From: Verrucomicrobiota bacterium
GTDB lineage: Bacteria > Verrucomicrobiota > Verrucomicrobiia > Limisphaerales > DSYF01
Assembly (NCBI GenBank): GCA_025457615.1
Contig: JALOTZ010000025.1
Coordinates: 1 to 49,968 of the forward strand
Length of the DNA: 49,968 nt
Reading direction: 5' to 3'
The position numbers were made by a program, and so were the translations under genes. Positions 38,422 to 47,942 of this stretch are shown here, one piece after another (the first letter of the stretch is position 1; every line of letters starts with the position of its first letter). Below the pieces are notes generated by a model. The model ran no database searches, was not told where the DNA came from, and saw nothing but the letters and a program-made list of their open reading frames with translations.

Positions 38422-38726
38422 GCGTTGCGTTCCAGGCTGGCGTGCAGGCTGAACTGCTGGAGCTGGTGCACGTAGAATTCAGCCTTCTCGAGGCTCTCGC
38501 GGACCAGCACGCTGCGGCCCTTTTCATGCACCTCCCGCATGTGGCGCTCGGCCTGCTGCCGGTTCCAGCCAAAAACGGTCTGAAACACGTGTGTCACGTA
38601 ATCCATGAAATTGACCGGATCATTCCAGCACACCACCAGATACCCCGGTTCCAAAGCGTCCTTGGAATCCGACTGCTGGTCCGGCACGATCTCGGGAACT
38701 GTCAGGGGCGGAGCAACCTGCGCCAT
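38418..38726 (-). CDS. clpS: ATP-dependent Clp protease adaptor ClpS
   Basis: The 102-residue N-recognin binds Leu, Phe, Tyr and Trp N-termini and hands them to the Clp ATPase. It has the binding loop WNDPVNFMDYVTHVF and the conserved helix HMREVHEKGRSVLV. The WNDPVN form resembles actinobacterial rather than enterobacterial ClpS. The Pro/Asp-rich N-terminal extension (about 1-28) is variable. ATG 38726 is the start; a longer frame runs into the promoter region of the divergent protease gene. Confidence 0.93.
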   Translation of the reverse strand: MAQVAPPLTVPEIVPDQQSDSKDALEPGYLVVCWNDPVNFMDYVTHVFQTVFGWNRQQAERHMREVHEKGRSVLVRESLEKAEFYVHQLQQFSLHASLERNA

Positions 38727-38780
38727 GGAGGCAAGACTAGCCCCGGGAGCCCGGGGTGTCGAGTCGCGCAAACTGAACAC

Positions 38781-38809
38781 TTGGGGCTGCAACCCCTCTA
38801 ATCTATGGT
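38781..38809 (+). promoter_or_regulatory. Candidate promoter for the Prc-type protease
   Basis: TTGGGG (38781-38786), 17 bases, then TATGGT (38804-38809), with TATTCT immediately after as an alternative -10. The ATG lies 31 bases downstream. The spacer contains GGGG-CTGCAA-CCCC. Confidence 0.4.
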
Positions 38810-38840
38810 ATTCTGGCAAGGTCAAACTGGACTGAATCAC

Positions 38841-41180
38841 ATGCGTAACCAACTGAACTGGAGATTGGGCGTCTGCCTGGGGTGGCTGGCGGCGGGGTGG
38901 ATCGGAGCCCACGCGGACATCAGCTATAACCGCAAGGGATCGCTGGTTCCGGGACCGGATGACGGGCGGATCGCCTACGTGACCGCGCAGTTGCTGGCCC
39001 AGAAGCATTACCGGCAGATGGCCTTCGACGACGCGGTCTCGAGCAACTTCTTCCACAACTACCTGACCACCCTGGACCCGCAGCATCTGCACTTCCTGCA
39101 GACCGACGTGGACGGGTTTCGCCCGTTTGAAACCACGCTGGACGACCTGACGCAGGAGCGCAATGCGGGACCAGGATTCGACATCTTCGAGCGCTTCTTC
39201 CAGCGGTTGGAACAACGAGCGGAGTATGTCCGTGAACTGCTGAAGAGCGGACCGTTTCAATTCGAAGACACCAAACCCATCCTGCTCAACCGGCGCGACG
39301 CGGCCTTCCCGGCCACTCTGGATGAGGCCAGGGCACTCTGGCGGGACCGGTTGCGCTACGAGTATCTCGAGGAGAAGCTGGCCTTGCTGGAAGAACGCAA
39401 ACAGGCCGAGGCCAAGCGCAAACCGGCCAAGCAGAACGCCCCGAACAAGGAAACCATGCCGGAAGCGCCCCTAAAGCCGCCCGGACCAATGACCGTGGAC
39501 GAGGAGGTCCGGGACAAGCTCGATCGACGTTATGCGCGCAACCTGAAGTACTTCGCCGAGTGGGATAGCGACGATGTCATCCAGCTCTACCTCACCACGC
39601 TGGGGCATGTCTATGATCCCCACACCGACTACATGGGCCGCGCCGCGCTCGATCAGTTTGCCATCAACATGAACCTGTCCTTGTTCGGAATTGGCGCCCA
39701 ACTGCGCGCGGTGGACGGCTATTGCACCATCGACCGCCTGCTTCCCGGCGGCCCGGCCGAGAAGAGCAAGAAACTCAAGGAAAAGGAGCGGATTGTCGCG
39801 GTGGCCCAGGCCGACGGTGAACCGGTGGATGTGGTGGACATGAGCTTGAACAAGGTCGTGCAGTTGATCCGCGGGGCGAAAGGCACCGAGGTCCAGCTCA
39901 CGGTCATCGCCCCCGAGGGCGAACCCGCCTCGGAACGTCGCGTGGTCTCGCTGATCCGCGACGAGATTCCCCTGGAGGAACAGGCGGCGAAGGCGCGTCT
40001 CATCGCTATTCCCGGTGACGATGGGCAGACCAACCGGATCGGGGTGATCGACTTGCCAACCTTTTACGCCCCCATGGACATTGTGGCGCGCAAGGAGGCC
40101 GCGCAGACCCGGCACAGCACCAGCGAAGACGTGGCCCGGTTGATTCAGAAACTCAAGGCCGAGGGGATCGAGGGACTGGTTCTTGATCTGCGCCGCAACG
40201 GCGGCGGATCGCTCGAAGAAGCCATCCGGCTCACCGGCCTGTTCATCAAGGAAGGTCCGGTGGTGCAGGTCCGGGATTTCAGCGGCGAGATCGGCGTGGA
40301 CAAGGACATGGATGCCTCGGTGCTCTACGACGGCCCCATGGTGGTGCTCACCAGCCGGGGCAGCGCGTCGGCCTCCGAGATCGTGGCCGGGGCGCTGCAG
40401 GATTACGGACGGGCCCTTGTGGTTGGGGACATCTCCACGCACGGCAAGGGCACGGTGCAGAGCCTGAACCAGCTGGCGCCACTGTTCCGATTCCTCCACA
40501 CCCAGGAGGATCCCGGGGCGCTCAAAGTCACCATCCGGAAGTTCTACCGCGCCAACGGCGAGTCCACCCAGTTGCGGGGCGTCAGTCCCCACATCGTGCT
40601 GCCGTCCGTCGCCAACGTCCTGGAGGATGTCGGGGAGGCCGGACTGGAGAACCCCCTCAACTGGGACACCATCCCGAGCGCCTCGTTTGAGGCCGTCAAC
40701 CGCGTCCAGCCCCACCTTTCAGAACTGCGCCGGCTTTCCGAAGCACGGGTTTCCCTCTCGAAAGACTTCGACTACATCCGGGAGGACATGGAACGCATCC
40801 GGGAAACGCAGGACCGAAAGACTGTGCTGTTGAACGAAGCGGAGCGGGCCCGGGAACTCCAGGAGGCGCGCGATCGTGACCAGGCGCGCAAGGCCGAACA
40901 GGCGGCACGATCCCACAACGGCCGTCTGATTTACGAAATCACGCTCAAGAATGCTGATCTCCCCGGCCTGCCCGCACCGCTCAAGCCAGCCGCCGCAGCG
41001 TCCGCGACGGATTCCCAGCCTTTCCCGGACGATTCCCTAGCCGAGGTCAAGCTGGATGAGGACGAAGAGTCCGGTCTGCAGATCGATCCCACCCTGGACG
41101 AGACTGAGCAGATCCTCCTGGACTACATTCCGCTCCTCGAAAAGGCCAACGTGCTGACCGCGGTGAAGCAGGACTCCTAA
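38841..41180 (+). CDS. prc: Carboxy-terminal processing (tail-specific) protease Prc
   Basis: The 779-residue periplasmic S41 serine protease has a signal peptide (about 1-27, ending AHA), an N-terminal Prc domain (about 45-200), a PDZ domain (about 265-370, containing [16 protein letters not shown] and [11 protein letters not shown]), and the protease core with [11 protein letters not shown] (nucleophile expected at S510) and THGKGTVQ (general base K536), then a charged coiled region and an acidic C-terminus (about 720-779). The domain order matches E. coli Prc/Tsp rather than short CtpA forms. It is likely to trim or degrade envelope proteins. Confidence 0.93.
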   Translation: MRNQLNWRLGVCLGWLAAGWIGAHADISYNRKGSLVPGPDDGRIAYVTAQLLAQKHYRQMAFDDAVSSNFFHNYLTTLDPQHLHFLQTDVDGFRPFETTLDDLTQERNAGPGFDIFERFFQRLEQRAEYVRELLKSGPFQFEDTKPILLNRRDAAFPATLDEARALWRDRLRYEYLEEKLALLEERKQAEAKRKPAKQNAPNKETMPEAPLKPPGPMTVDEEVRDKLDRRYARNLKYFAEWDSDDVIQLYLTTLGHVYDPHTDYMGRAALDQFAINMNLSLFGIGAQLRAVDGYCTIDRLLPGGPAEKSKKLKEKERIVAVAQADGEPVDVVDMSLNKVVQLIRGAKGTEVQLTVIAPEGEPASERRVVSLIRDEIPLEEQAAKARLIAIPGDDGQTNRIGVIDLPTFYAPMDIVARKEAAQTRHSTSEDVARLIQKLKAEGIEGLVLDLRRNGGGSLEEAIRLTGLFIKEGPVVQVRDFSGEIGVDKDMDASVLYDGPMVVLTSRGSASASEIVAGALQDYGRALVVGDISTHGKGTVQSLNQLAPLFRFLHTQEDPGALKVTIRKFYRANGESTQLRGVSPHIVLPSVANVLEDVGEAGLENPLNWDTIPSASFEAVNRVQPHLSELRRLSEARVSLSKDFDYIREDMERIRETQDRKTVLLNEAERARELQEARDRDQARKAEQAARSHNGRLIYEITLKNADLPGLPAPLKPAAAASATDSQPFPDDSLAEVKLDEDEESGLQIDPTLDETEQILLDYIPLLEKANVLTAVKQDS

Positions 41181-41202
41181 CATCAACTCCATTCCAGGCC
41201 CG

Positions 41203-41436
41203 ATGCAGCCCAAGAGCGCTTCCTCCGACGTCAAGTGCCCGAGCTGCGGCAAGCGCGGCGCGTGGTTCCAAACGCCTTACGGCCCGTTCTGCTGCCATCG
41301 CTGCAAGCTGATCGACCTGGGCAAGTGGCTGGGCGAGGAACACATCATTTCTGAACCGCTGCGTCCCGAACACTTCGCGCCTTATGCCGACTTGCCTCCG
41401 GGAAAGAATCTCGACCAATTGGGAGGCGAACCATGA
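41203..41436 (+). CDS. yacG: DNA gyrase inhibitor YacG-like zinc protein
   Basis: The 77-residue zinc-ribbon protein shows [11 protein letters not shown] and [19 protein letters not shown], the YacG signature with four cysteine ligands. YacG inhibits gyrase in E. coli, though the physiological role elsewhere is unclear. It begins 22 bases after prc and its stop overlaps msrA. Confidence 0.9.
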   Translation: MQPKSASSDVKCPSCGKRGAWFQTPYGPFCCHRCKLIDLGKWLGEEHIISEPLRPEHFAPYADLPPGKNLDQLGGEP

Positions 41437-42062
41437 CGCGGACAACCGGTTCGGCCATACGCCACTCCCTTCGCTGGCTGACCGCGTGCGCCACGCTCCT
41501 GACCATGACAACTCATGCCCAGACCATGAACACGAACAAGACCGAACTGGCCACGCTCGGAGGCGGCTGCTTCTGGTGCACGGAGGCCCTCTACCAGATG
41601 CTGCCCGGGGTCAAATCCGCGGTGAGCGGGTATGCCGGTGGCGAGCAGCCCAACCCGACCTACCAGGAGGTGTGCAGCGGCAGGACCGGCCATGCCGAGG
41701 TGATCCAGATCGAGTTTGACCCGGCAATCCTTTCTTACGCGAAGGTGCTGAAGACGTTTTGGGAGGCGCACGACCCCACCACGCTGAACCGGCAGGGCGC
41801 CGATGTGGGCACGCAGTATCGTTCCATCATCCTCTACCACAGTGACGAGCAGAAGGCCGCGGCGGAGAAATCGAAAGCTGAGGCCCAGAAGCAGTTCAAG
41901 GATCCCATCGTCACCCAGATCGCGCCTCTGACGAAGTTCTGGCCCGCCGAGGATTATCACCAGCAGTATTATGCGCGGAACCCGAACGCCGGCTATTGCC
42001 GCGCCGTCATCCGCCCCAAAGTCGAGAAGTTCCAGAAGAAGCTGAAAGCGGAGAAGAATTGA
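41433..42062 (+). CDS. msrA: Peptide methionine sulfoxide reductase MsrA, probably exported
   Basis: The 209-residue enzyme reduces S-methionine sulfoxide in proteins. The catalytic GCFWCTE is present, with [31 protein letters not shown] and EDYHQQYY. The N-terminus (about 1-30, ending THAQ) looks like a signal peptide, so the enzyme should act in the periplasm. The ATG overlaps the yacG stop (ATGA). Confidence 0.93.
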   Translation: MTRTTGSAIRHSLRWLTACATLLTMTTHAQTMNTNKTELATLGGGCFWCTEALYQMLPGVKSAVSGYAGGEQPNPTYQEVCSGRTGHAEVIQIEFDPAILSYAKVLKTFWEAHDPTTLNRQGADVGTQYRSIILYHSDEQKAAAEKSKAEAQKQFKDPIVTQIAPLTKFWPAEDYHQQYYARNPNAGYCRAVIRPKVEKFQKKLKAEKN

Positions 42063-42356
42063 CCGGCGGACGGAACGAGTGTCAGGGGGCACCCCCCTGC
42101 ATCCGGCCGAATCCAACCGTTGTGGCGGACGGTTCGCCTGACCCGGCGGGCGCTGACGGCGCCCAAGTGGGCTCCCTGATCCGTTTGGACCTGCTCACAG
42201 GCCATGAACTCGTTCCAGTTCAGGGGGAGCCTCCACGATCAAGAGATCGCGCGTTGGGACCATGAACCGGGCGCCGGTGCCCCGGCGCCGGGCCGCGCGC
42301 AGCGCAGCCCCACCTTCCCACCGGTTCATGGGAAGAATGGCTGCACCCCCCGCAGA
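42063..42356. repeat. Gene-free gap with dyads between msrA and gap
   Basis: No gene is supported. Visible dyads are CAGGGGG-CAC-CCCCCTG (42082-42098), GGGCGC-TGAC-GGCGCCC (about 42147-42163), and a long inverted repeat whose arms are CATGAACCGG (42262-42271) and CCGGTTCATG (42321-42330), enclosing GC-rich self-complementary sequence. Such composition is typical of mobile or REP-like intergenic repeats. Confidence 0.5.
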
Positions 42357-42359
42357 CAG

Positions 42360-42395
42360 AAAAACGGCGGTTGCTGTTCCCAGCAACCGCCGTTT
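42360..42395 (-). terminator. Terminator of gap
   Basis: A perfect 15-bp stem (arms 42362-42376 and 42381-42395, AAACGGCGGTTGCTG on the plus strand) with a four-base loop is followed on the minus strand by TTTTT (42360-42364). On the plus strand only TTT follows, so it works best for gap. Confidence 0.93.
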
Positions 42396-42418
42396 GTGAA
42401 GTCAGTCTCGGGACGGCC

Positions 42419-43483
<1,065 letters not shown>

Positions 43484-43518
43484 TCAGTATCAGTTTCCGT
43501 GGAATAACCGGACGCGCC

Positions 43519-43546
43519 ATCCTAGCGGGAGGCACCCTCCGGTCAA
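43519..43546 (-). promoter_or_regulatory. Candidate gap promoter
   Basis: On the minus strand TTGACC (43541-43546), 16 bases, then TAGGAT (43519-43524), 50 bases before the gap ATG. The spacer contains a GGAGG/CCTCC dyad. On the other strand a TTGACA occurs at 43579-43584, but no good -10 follows it for lspA. Confidence 0.45.
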
Positions 43547-43697
43547 CGCGGAAGTGTAAGGGGAGCCGGGCAGGAGGCTTGACATTTTTTGTGAATTTCC
43601 ATCCGCAGTTTGCTGCTTGGGCCGCCGGGAGTTCCCTCCGAGTGGGGTGGCGAATTCCGTTGTCTGCACCCCCGCGAGTCGGTAAATAGTCTGCCAC

Positions 43698-44243
43698 TTG
43701 AACCCGATTGACAAGCTGGTCTGGGGCAGCGCCAACCGCCGCATCGCGATGTTTGCGCTGGCGATTTACGCCCTGGATCAGGCCGCCAAGTGGCTGGTGC
43801 TGAACCGGCTGCCGGAAGGGGGCGAACACGTGGTCATCGAGGGCTTCTTCCGCCTCGTGCACTGGGGCAACACCGGCGCAGCCTGGAGCCTGTTGCGCGG
43901 CAACAACGACCTGCTGGCCATCATCGCTTTGGTGGCGCTGCTGGTCCTCTTTCTGAGCCGGCACCATTTCGAATCGCGCACCCTGGCCGGACAGGTGGCG
44001 TTCGGCATGATCTTCGGCGGCATTGTGGGCAACCTGACCGATCGGTTGCTGCCCTCGCGTCGGCATGTGATCGATTTCCTCTATTTCTACGTTCACCGTC
44101 CGGACGGCAGCGAGATCGGGTTTCCCGCCTTCAACGTGGCGGACAGTGCCATTTGCATGGGGGTGGCCCTGGTGTTCTGGATCACATGGCAGGCGGACCG
44201 GGCGTCCAAACGCAAGCCCGGCGAAGCCGTGGACAGCCCGTGA
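43698..44243 (+). CDS. lspA: Lipoprotein signal peptidase
   Basis: The 181-residue four-helix aspartic protease cleaves prolipoproteins. Conserved elements are [21 protein letters not shown], the catalytic [10 protein letters not shown] (first Asp) and [14 protein letters not shown] (second Asp). The start is TTG 43698, with no better upstream codon; an internal ATG at 43750 would cut into helix 1. rluD follows 18 bases later, a common pairing. Confidence 0.95.
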   Translation: MNPIDKLVWGSANRRIAMFALAIYALDQAAKWLVLNRLPEGGEHVVIEGFFRLVHWGNTGAAWSLLRGNNDLLAIIALVALLVLFLSRHHFESRTLAGQVAFGMIFGGIVGNLTDRLLPSRRHVIDFLYFYVHRPDGSEIGFPAFNVADSAICMGVALVFWITWQADRASKRKPGEAVDSP

Positions 44244-44261
44244 CGACCCGACCTGGCCGCC

Positions 44262-45215
44262 GTGAACGATCGGGCTGAGAGCTTTGTCATCGAACAGTCG
44301 CTTCCGAACGAGCGTCTGGACACCTTTCTGCGCCGACGTTATCCCGCCGCCTCGCGCAGCGCCTTTCAGCGTTTGATCGAAGAGGGGCACGTCACGGTCA
44401 ATGGGTTGCGGACCAAACCGACGCACAGCCCCCGGGCCGGGGAGCGGGTGGAAGTGTCCTGGCCGGACCCGCGTCCTTCCGAGGTGGAGCCGGAGTCGAT
44501 TCCGTTGGACATCCTGTTTGAGGACGAGGTTCTCCTGGTTCTCAACAAGCCGCCCGGGATGGTGGTGCATCCAGCCGTCGGGCACGGCAAACATACGCTG
44601 GTGAACGCCCTGCTCCACCACTGCCAGGGTCAACTCAGCGGCGTCGGGGGGGTGGCGCGACCGGGAATTGTTCATCGGCTGGACAAGGACACCAGCGGGT
44701 GCCTGGTGGTGGCCAAGACGGATGAGGCCCACGTGGCGCTGTCGAACCAGTTTGCGGGACGGAGTGTCCACAAGATCTATCACGCCATCCTTTGCGGCGA
44801 ACTGCGAATGGAGCGGGGCGAAATACGCGCCGCCATCGCCCGCCACCCCTCGCATCGCAAGCGGATGGCGGTGGACGAGGATCGGGGTCGGAGCGCCCGG
44901 ACAAGTTTTCAGGTCTTGCAGCGTCTCGACAGTGCCACCCTGGTGGAGGTCATCCTGCACACGGGTCGCACACACCAGGTGCGGGTCCACTTCCAATCGC
45001 TGGGCCATCCCTTGGTGGGTGACCTCACGTATGGGCAGCGCCAGAACCGGCGGCTGGCCGAATTGACCGACTACCAGGCGCCGCGCCAGATGCTGCATGC
45101 CCATGAACTGGGGTTCATCCATCCGCGAACTGCCCAGCGCCTGACCTTCCAGGCGCCTCGTCCGCAGGATTTTCGGGAAGCGATTGAGGCGCTTCGTGGT
45201 CCGGGCTGGCGGTGA
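44262..45215 (+). CDS. rluD: 23S rRNA pseudouridine synthase RluD family
   Basis: The 317-residue enzyme has an N-terminal S4 domain (about 15-80, RLDTFLRRRYPAASRS), the catalytic HRLDKDTSG, KIYHAILCG, and the C-terminal THQVRVHFQSLGHPLVGD. The start is GTG 44262. The family normally modifies helix 69 of 23S rRNA; exact site specificity is inferred. Confidence 0.93.
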   Translation: MNDRAESFVIEQSLPNERLDTFLRRRYPAASRSAFQRLIEEGHVTVNGLRTKPTHSPRAGERVEVSWPDPRPSEVEPESIPLDILFEDEVLLVLNKPPGMVVHPAVGHGKHTLVNALLHHCQGQLSGVGGVARPGIVHRLDKDTSGCLVVAKTDEAHVALSNQFAGRSVHKIYHAILCGELRMERGEIRAAIARHPSHRKRMAVDEDRGRSARTSFQVLQRLDSATLVEVILHTGRTHQVRVHFQSLGHPLVGDLTYGQRQNRRLAELTDYQAPRQMLHAHELGFIHPRTAQRLTFQAPRPQDFREAIEALRGPGWR

Positions 45216-45254
45216 TCTCCCACCGCGGTACTCGCCCGGGCTTGGGCCAGCCCG

Positions 45255-46361
45255 TTACGGACCAGCAGGAACGGCATCCACCCTCACATCCTCGCCATTC
45301 TCCAAGACCGCCACGCCTTGCAACCGTCCGGCGATGCCCCCGCCGTCCTTGGGGAAAGGTACGTCCACCGTCTGGCCGGTCGTTCGCGCCAAGGTGTTGG
45401 AAAAGATGTTCCGGCCCGACTGCACCTGCTGTTCAGTCAACACGAGGGTGCCGCTGAATCGCAGCGCCTGTCCCAGGCTCCGATTCGTGCCGGAAGCGGT
45501 GATGTGGTAGTTCAGGACGGCTAGATGGCCGAATTCGCCACCCGCCAACCGATCGGCGACTGCCGGTGCGCTCCCGGCCAGCGGCGCCGTATCCATCAGT
45601 CCGGCGGCTGAACCGGATGCAGGCCTCGCAACCGCCATAACCTGTCCTTCGTAAGTGGATCCGTCGCCATCCACAATCCACAGCCGATCCCCCTCGTGGA
45701 TGATCGTGAAACTCTGGAGCACCGTCCGCGGCGTCGGCATCACAGCCGCATCGCTTTCATCCTTGGCTACATTCTCCGTGGCGGGCAGAGGCGCGGTCAT
45801 CAAAGTGGCCACTGCGATCTCGCGCTTGCGATCGACTGATTCACCGGGTTGCGGGTCGAGGGTGGCTGTCCCCATGTACATCGCTTCCCGATCCGCCTTG
45901 AAATACTCGGTGCCCACAGCGCTCCCGGCCCCTGCTTCCGCCGCCGGCTCAGCGAGAAACGATGCGGCCTGCCTGGCGGACAGCTCGGAGGCGCGCGCGT
46001 CGGCTTCCACGCGCGCCGGCGTGACAGGGGACGCCTGAGGCGCAGGCTGGCTGGTGGATGTCACAGGAGCATCAGATCTCTGGAGCGCCATCGGGCCAGG
46101 AGCCTCCGCCGCCGGATGGAACCAGACCCACCAGGCGCTAACCGTCAGCGCCAGGAACACGGCCAGCTTGGGCAGCCAGCCTGTCAGCCATTGGAATCCG
46201 CTCCCGGACTCGCGGCGCGCGGGAGCGTATTGCCGGTGAACTTCGGTCTGCAGCACCTCGCGCATGGCCGGATGCATTTGTGGAGAACCCGCCTGCTGCC
46301 GGCGTTTGGCGCCGGCAACCTTCAACAGCTTCTCAGCATGGCGTTCGCTCGTGTCCGACAT
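45255..46361 (-). CDS. Single-pass membrane protein, putative sigma-factor partner
   Basis: The 368-residue protein has a cytoplasmic N-terminal region (about 1-58), one membrane helix (about 63-82, LPKLAVFLALTVSAWWVWF), a low-complexity Pro/Ala/Ser segment (about 85-165) and a periplasmic domain of unknown fold (about 200-360). It contains no cysteine, so the HxxxCxxC zinc motif of classical ZAS anti-sigma factors is missing. It starts 16 bases after the ECF sigma gene stop on the same strand; a regulatory role is inferred only from that. Confidence 0.7.
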   Translation of the reverse strand: MSDTSERHAEKLLKVAGAKRRQQAGSPQMHPAMREVLQTEVHRQYAPARRESGSGFQWLTGWLPKLAVFLALTVSAWWVWFHPAAEAPGPMALQRSDAPVTSTSQPAPQASPVTPARVEADARASELSARQAASFLAEPAAEAGAGSAVGTEYFKADREAMYMGTATLDPQPGESVDRKREIAVATLMTAPLPATENVAKDESDAAVMPTPRTVLQSFTIIHEGDRLWIVDGDGSTYEGQVMAVARPASGSAAGLMDTAPLAGSAPAVADRLAGGEFGHLAVLNYHITASGTNRSLGQALRFSGTLVLTEQQVQSGRNIFSNTLARTTGQTVDVPFPKDGGGIAGRLQGVAVLENGEDVRVDAVPAGP

Positions 46362-46377
46362 GGTGCACCACGGGTTG

Positions 46378-46998
46378 TTAGACGGGGAAGAACGCGATGT
46401 TCTCCCGGTCCAAGGCAGCCTGGAACAGCGCTTCGAGGCGGTCCAGGCAGCGGCTCAGGCGCGAACTCACGGTCTTGGCATTCACACCGAGGGCCGCCGC
46501 CAATTCATCATAGCTCAATTCGCCGAAGTAGCGCAGTTCGACCAGTTCCCGGCAAGACAGATCCAACTGAGCCACGGCCTGATGCACCAGGCCGAGCTGT
46601 TCCGCGCGCGCCAACGCCACATCGGGTGCCTGAGCGGGGTCCGGCGGGTCCAGCGTGAGACCGGTCCCGGGATCCTCGGCATTCAAGGACACGGCAACCT
46701 GTCCCCCGCCCCGCTTGGCAGCGGATTGCTTTTGCATGAAGTCGCGCGCCTTGTTGGCGGCAATCCGGAACAGCCACGTCTGAAAGGTGCTGCCGCCCTG
46801 AAAGGATGCCAGGTTGCGGATCACCGAGAGGAAGGCTTCCTGGCAAATCTCCTCCGCATCCTCGTGCGTCAGGTGGAACCCGAGCTGAAAGACGAAGCGG
46901 TAGGCGGGGGCATAGTGGCGATCGAACAAATCGTCCCAAGCCCCGGGGTCTCCAGCCCGGCACCGGGCGAGCAGTCTGTCTTCCGTGGGATCCTTCAT
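46378..46998 (-). CDS. ECF-type RNA polymerase sigma factor
   Basis: The 206-residue sigma-70-family factor has region 2 (about 20-90, ending FQTWLFRIAANKARDFM), a Gly/Asp/Pro-rich linker (about 95-135) and region 4 (about 140-195, LSYDELAAALGVNAKTVSSRLSR split as two helices). ATG 46998 is chosen; TTG 47001 adds one residue. The gene is followed by a membrane protein that may hold it inactive. Its target promoters are not identifiable here. Confidence 0.9.
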   Translation of the reverse strand: MKDPTEDRLLARCRAGDPGAWDDLFDRHYAPAYRFVFQLGFHLTHEDAEEICQEAFLSVIRNLASFQGGSTFQTWLFRIAANKARDFMQKQSAAKRGGGQVAVSLNAEDPGTGLTLDPPDPAQAPDVALARAEQLGLVHQAVAQLDLSCRELVELRYFGELSYDELAAALGVNAKTVSSRLSRCLDRLEALFQAALDRENIAFFPV

Positions 46999-47110
46999 CA
47001 AGCCGCAGCCGTATGGTCATTCAATCGTGTTTGTTGACCGTCGGCAAGGCTGGCTGAGAATTCGCCAAAGCGAGATTGAAAAGCGCCAGCCCTTGGAAGA
47101 GGCTCGTGCG

Positions 47111-47647
47111 ATGAACTGGATGAACCTCCCTTCCACCCTGGGATTGATGGTGCTGCTCTGGTCCGGCTGTTCCCGGCAACCGGAGGCGGCGCCCCCCGCC
47201 CCCTCCCCACCCTCTCTTCCCTCCCTCCCGACCCGCGCCCAACCACGCCTGGCCACCATGAAACTCTACGTCGGGCCTGCGGAAATCGCCGCCGAACTGG
47301 CCCAAAAGCCTCAGGAGATCATGACCGGCATGATGTTCCGCACCAACGTCACTGAGGGGGACGCCATGCTGTTCGTGTTGGGCCGTCCGCAGCAGGCGTC
47401 GTTCTGGATGCTAAACTGCCCCACGCCGCTCTCCTGCGCCTACATCGACCCCGAGGGAATCATTCAGGAAATCCATTCCATGGAGCCCTTCAACACGAAC
47501 GCAATCGTGGCCGGCTCGGCGAACATTCTCTTCGTGCTGGAAACGGCGGAGGGCTGGTTCGACCGCAACAACGTTCGGACCGGGATGCTGGTTCGCACCG
47601 AGCGCGGGTCCCTGGTCGAAACCTTCTTCCAGCGGCGAACGCAGTGA
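47111..47647 (+). CDS. DUF192-family lipoprotein
   Basis: The 178-residue protein has a lipoprotein signal with lipobox LLWSGCS (Cys about residue 19), a Pro-rich linker and a DUF192 domain (about 50-178) with the signatures GMMFR, MLFV and ASFWMLNCPTPLSCAYID. Function is unknown for most of the family. The longer in-frame opening from 46985 is rejected because ATG 47111 gives the signal peptide. Confidence 0.85.
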   Translation: MNWMNLPSTLGLMVLLWSGCSRQPEAAPPAPSPPSLPSLPTRAQPRLATMKLYVGPAEIAAELAQKPQEIMTGMMFRTNVTEGDAMLFVLGRPQQASFWMLNCPTPLSCAYIDPEGIIQEIHSMEPFNTNAIVAGSANILFVLETAEGWFDRNNVRTGMLVRTERGSLVETFFQRRTQ

Positions 47648-47689
47648 CCGGGCTTCGCATGCGGGAGCGCAAGGCTGTGAAATCGGCTG

Positions 47690-47719
47690 TTGACAGGGTG
47701 GAGCTGTTCCATCAACTTA
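47690..47719 (+). promoter_or_regulatory. Candidate promoter for the SAM-riboswitch operon
   Basis: TTGACA (47690-47695) is a perfect -35; AACTTA (47714-47719, spacing 18) is a weak -10. It lies 24 bases before the riboswitch P1 stem. Confidence 0.35.
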
Positions 47720-47742
47720 TCCGCATCCGTTGATACGACGGA

Positions 47743-47856
47743 CTCATAGAGAGTGGCTGAGGGATCTGGCCCGATGAAGCCACGGCAACCGGTTGCGGCG
47801 CGTCTCGCAATGGCTAGGTGCCAAATCCAGCCCGGCCGGTTGCCGGGGAAGATGAG
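47743..47856 (+). promoter_or_regulatory. SAM-I (S-box) riboswitch
   Basis: The S-box core is readable in order: P1 5' strand CTCAT (47743-47747), GAGAGTGGCTGAGGGATCTGGCCC, GATGAAGCCACGGCAACC (P2 and kink-turn), P3 GGTTGCG/CGCAA, the conserved TAGGTGCCAAATCC, P4 CCCGG/CCGGG, and P1 3' strand ATGAG (47852-47856). It binds S-adenosylmethionine and represses in high SAM. It precedes thrC, an unusual but credible target. A GAGAAGAG/CTCTTCTC hairpin (47854-47886) overlaps P1 by three bases and may be the expression platform; it lacks a U tract, so the mode is unclear. Confidence 0.93.
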
Positions 47857-47942
47857 AAGAGCACACGCGCGGTTCCGCCTCTTCTCAAATCGTTGGGAAG
47901 GGGCTTTTTGCTGCCCCGGCCCAAGACGCGGAAACGGCAACT

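Noticed and set aside
43579-43610. lspA promoter based on TTGACA at 43579
   Set aside because: The -35 is perfect, but no acceptable -10 lies 16-18 bases downstream.
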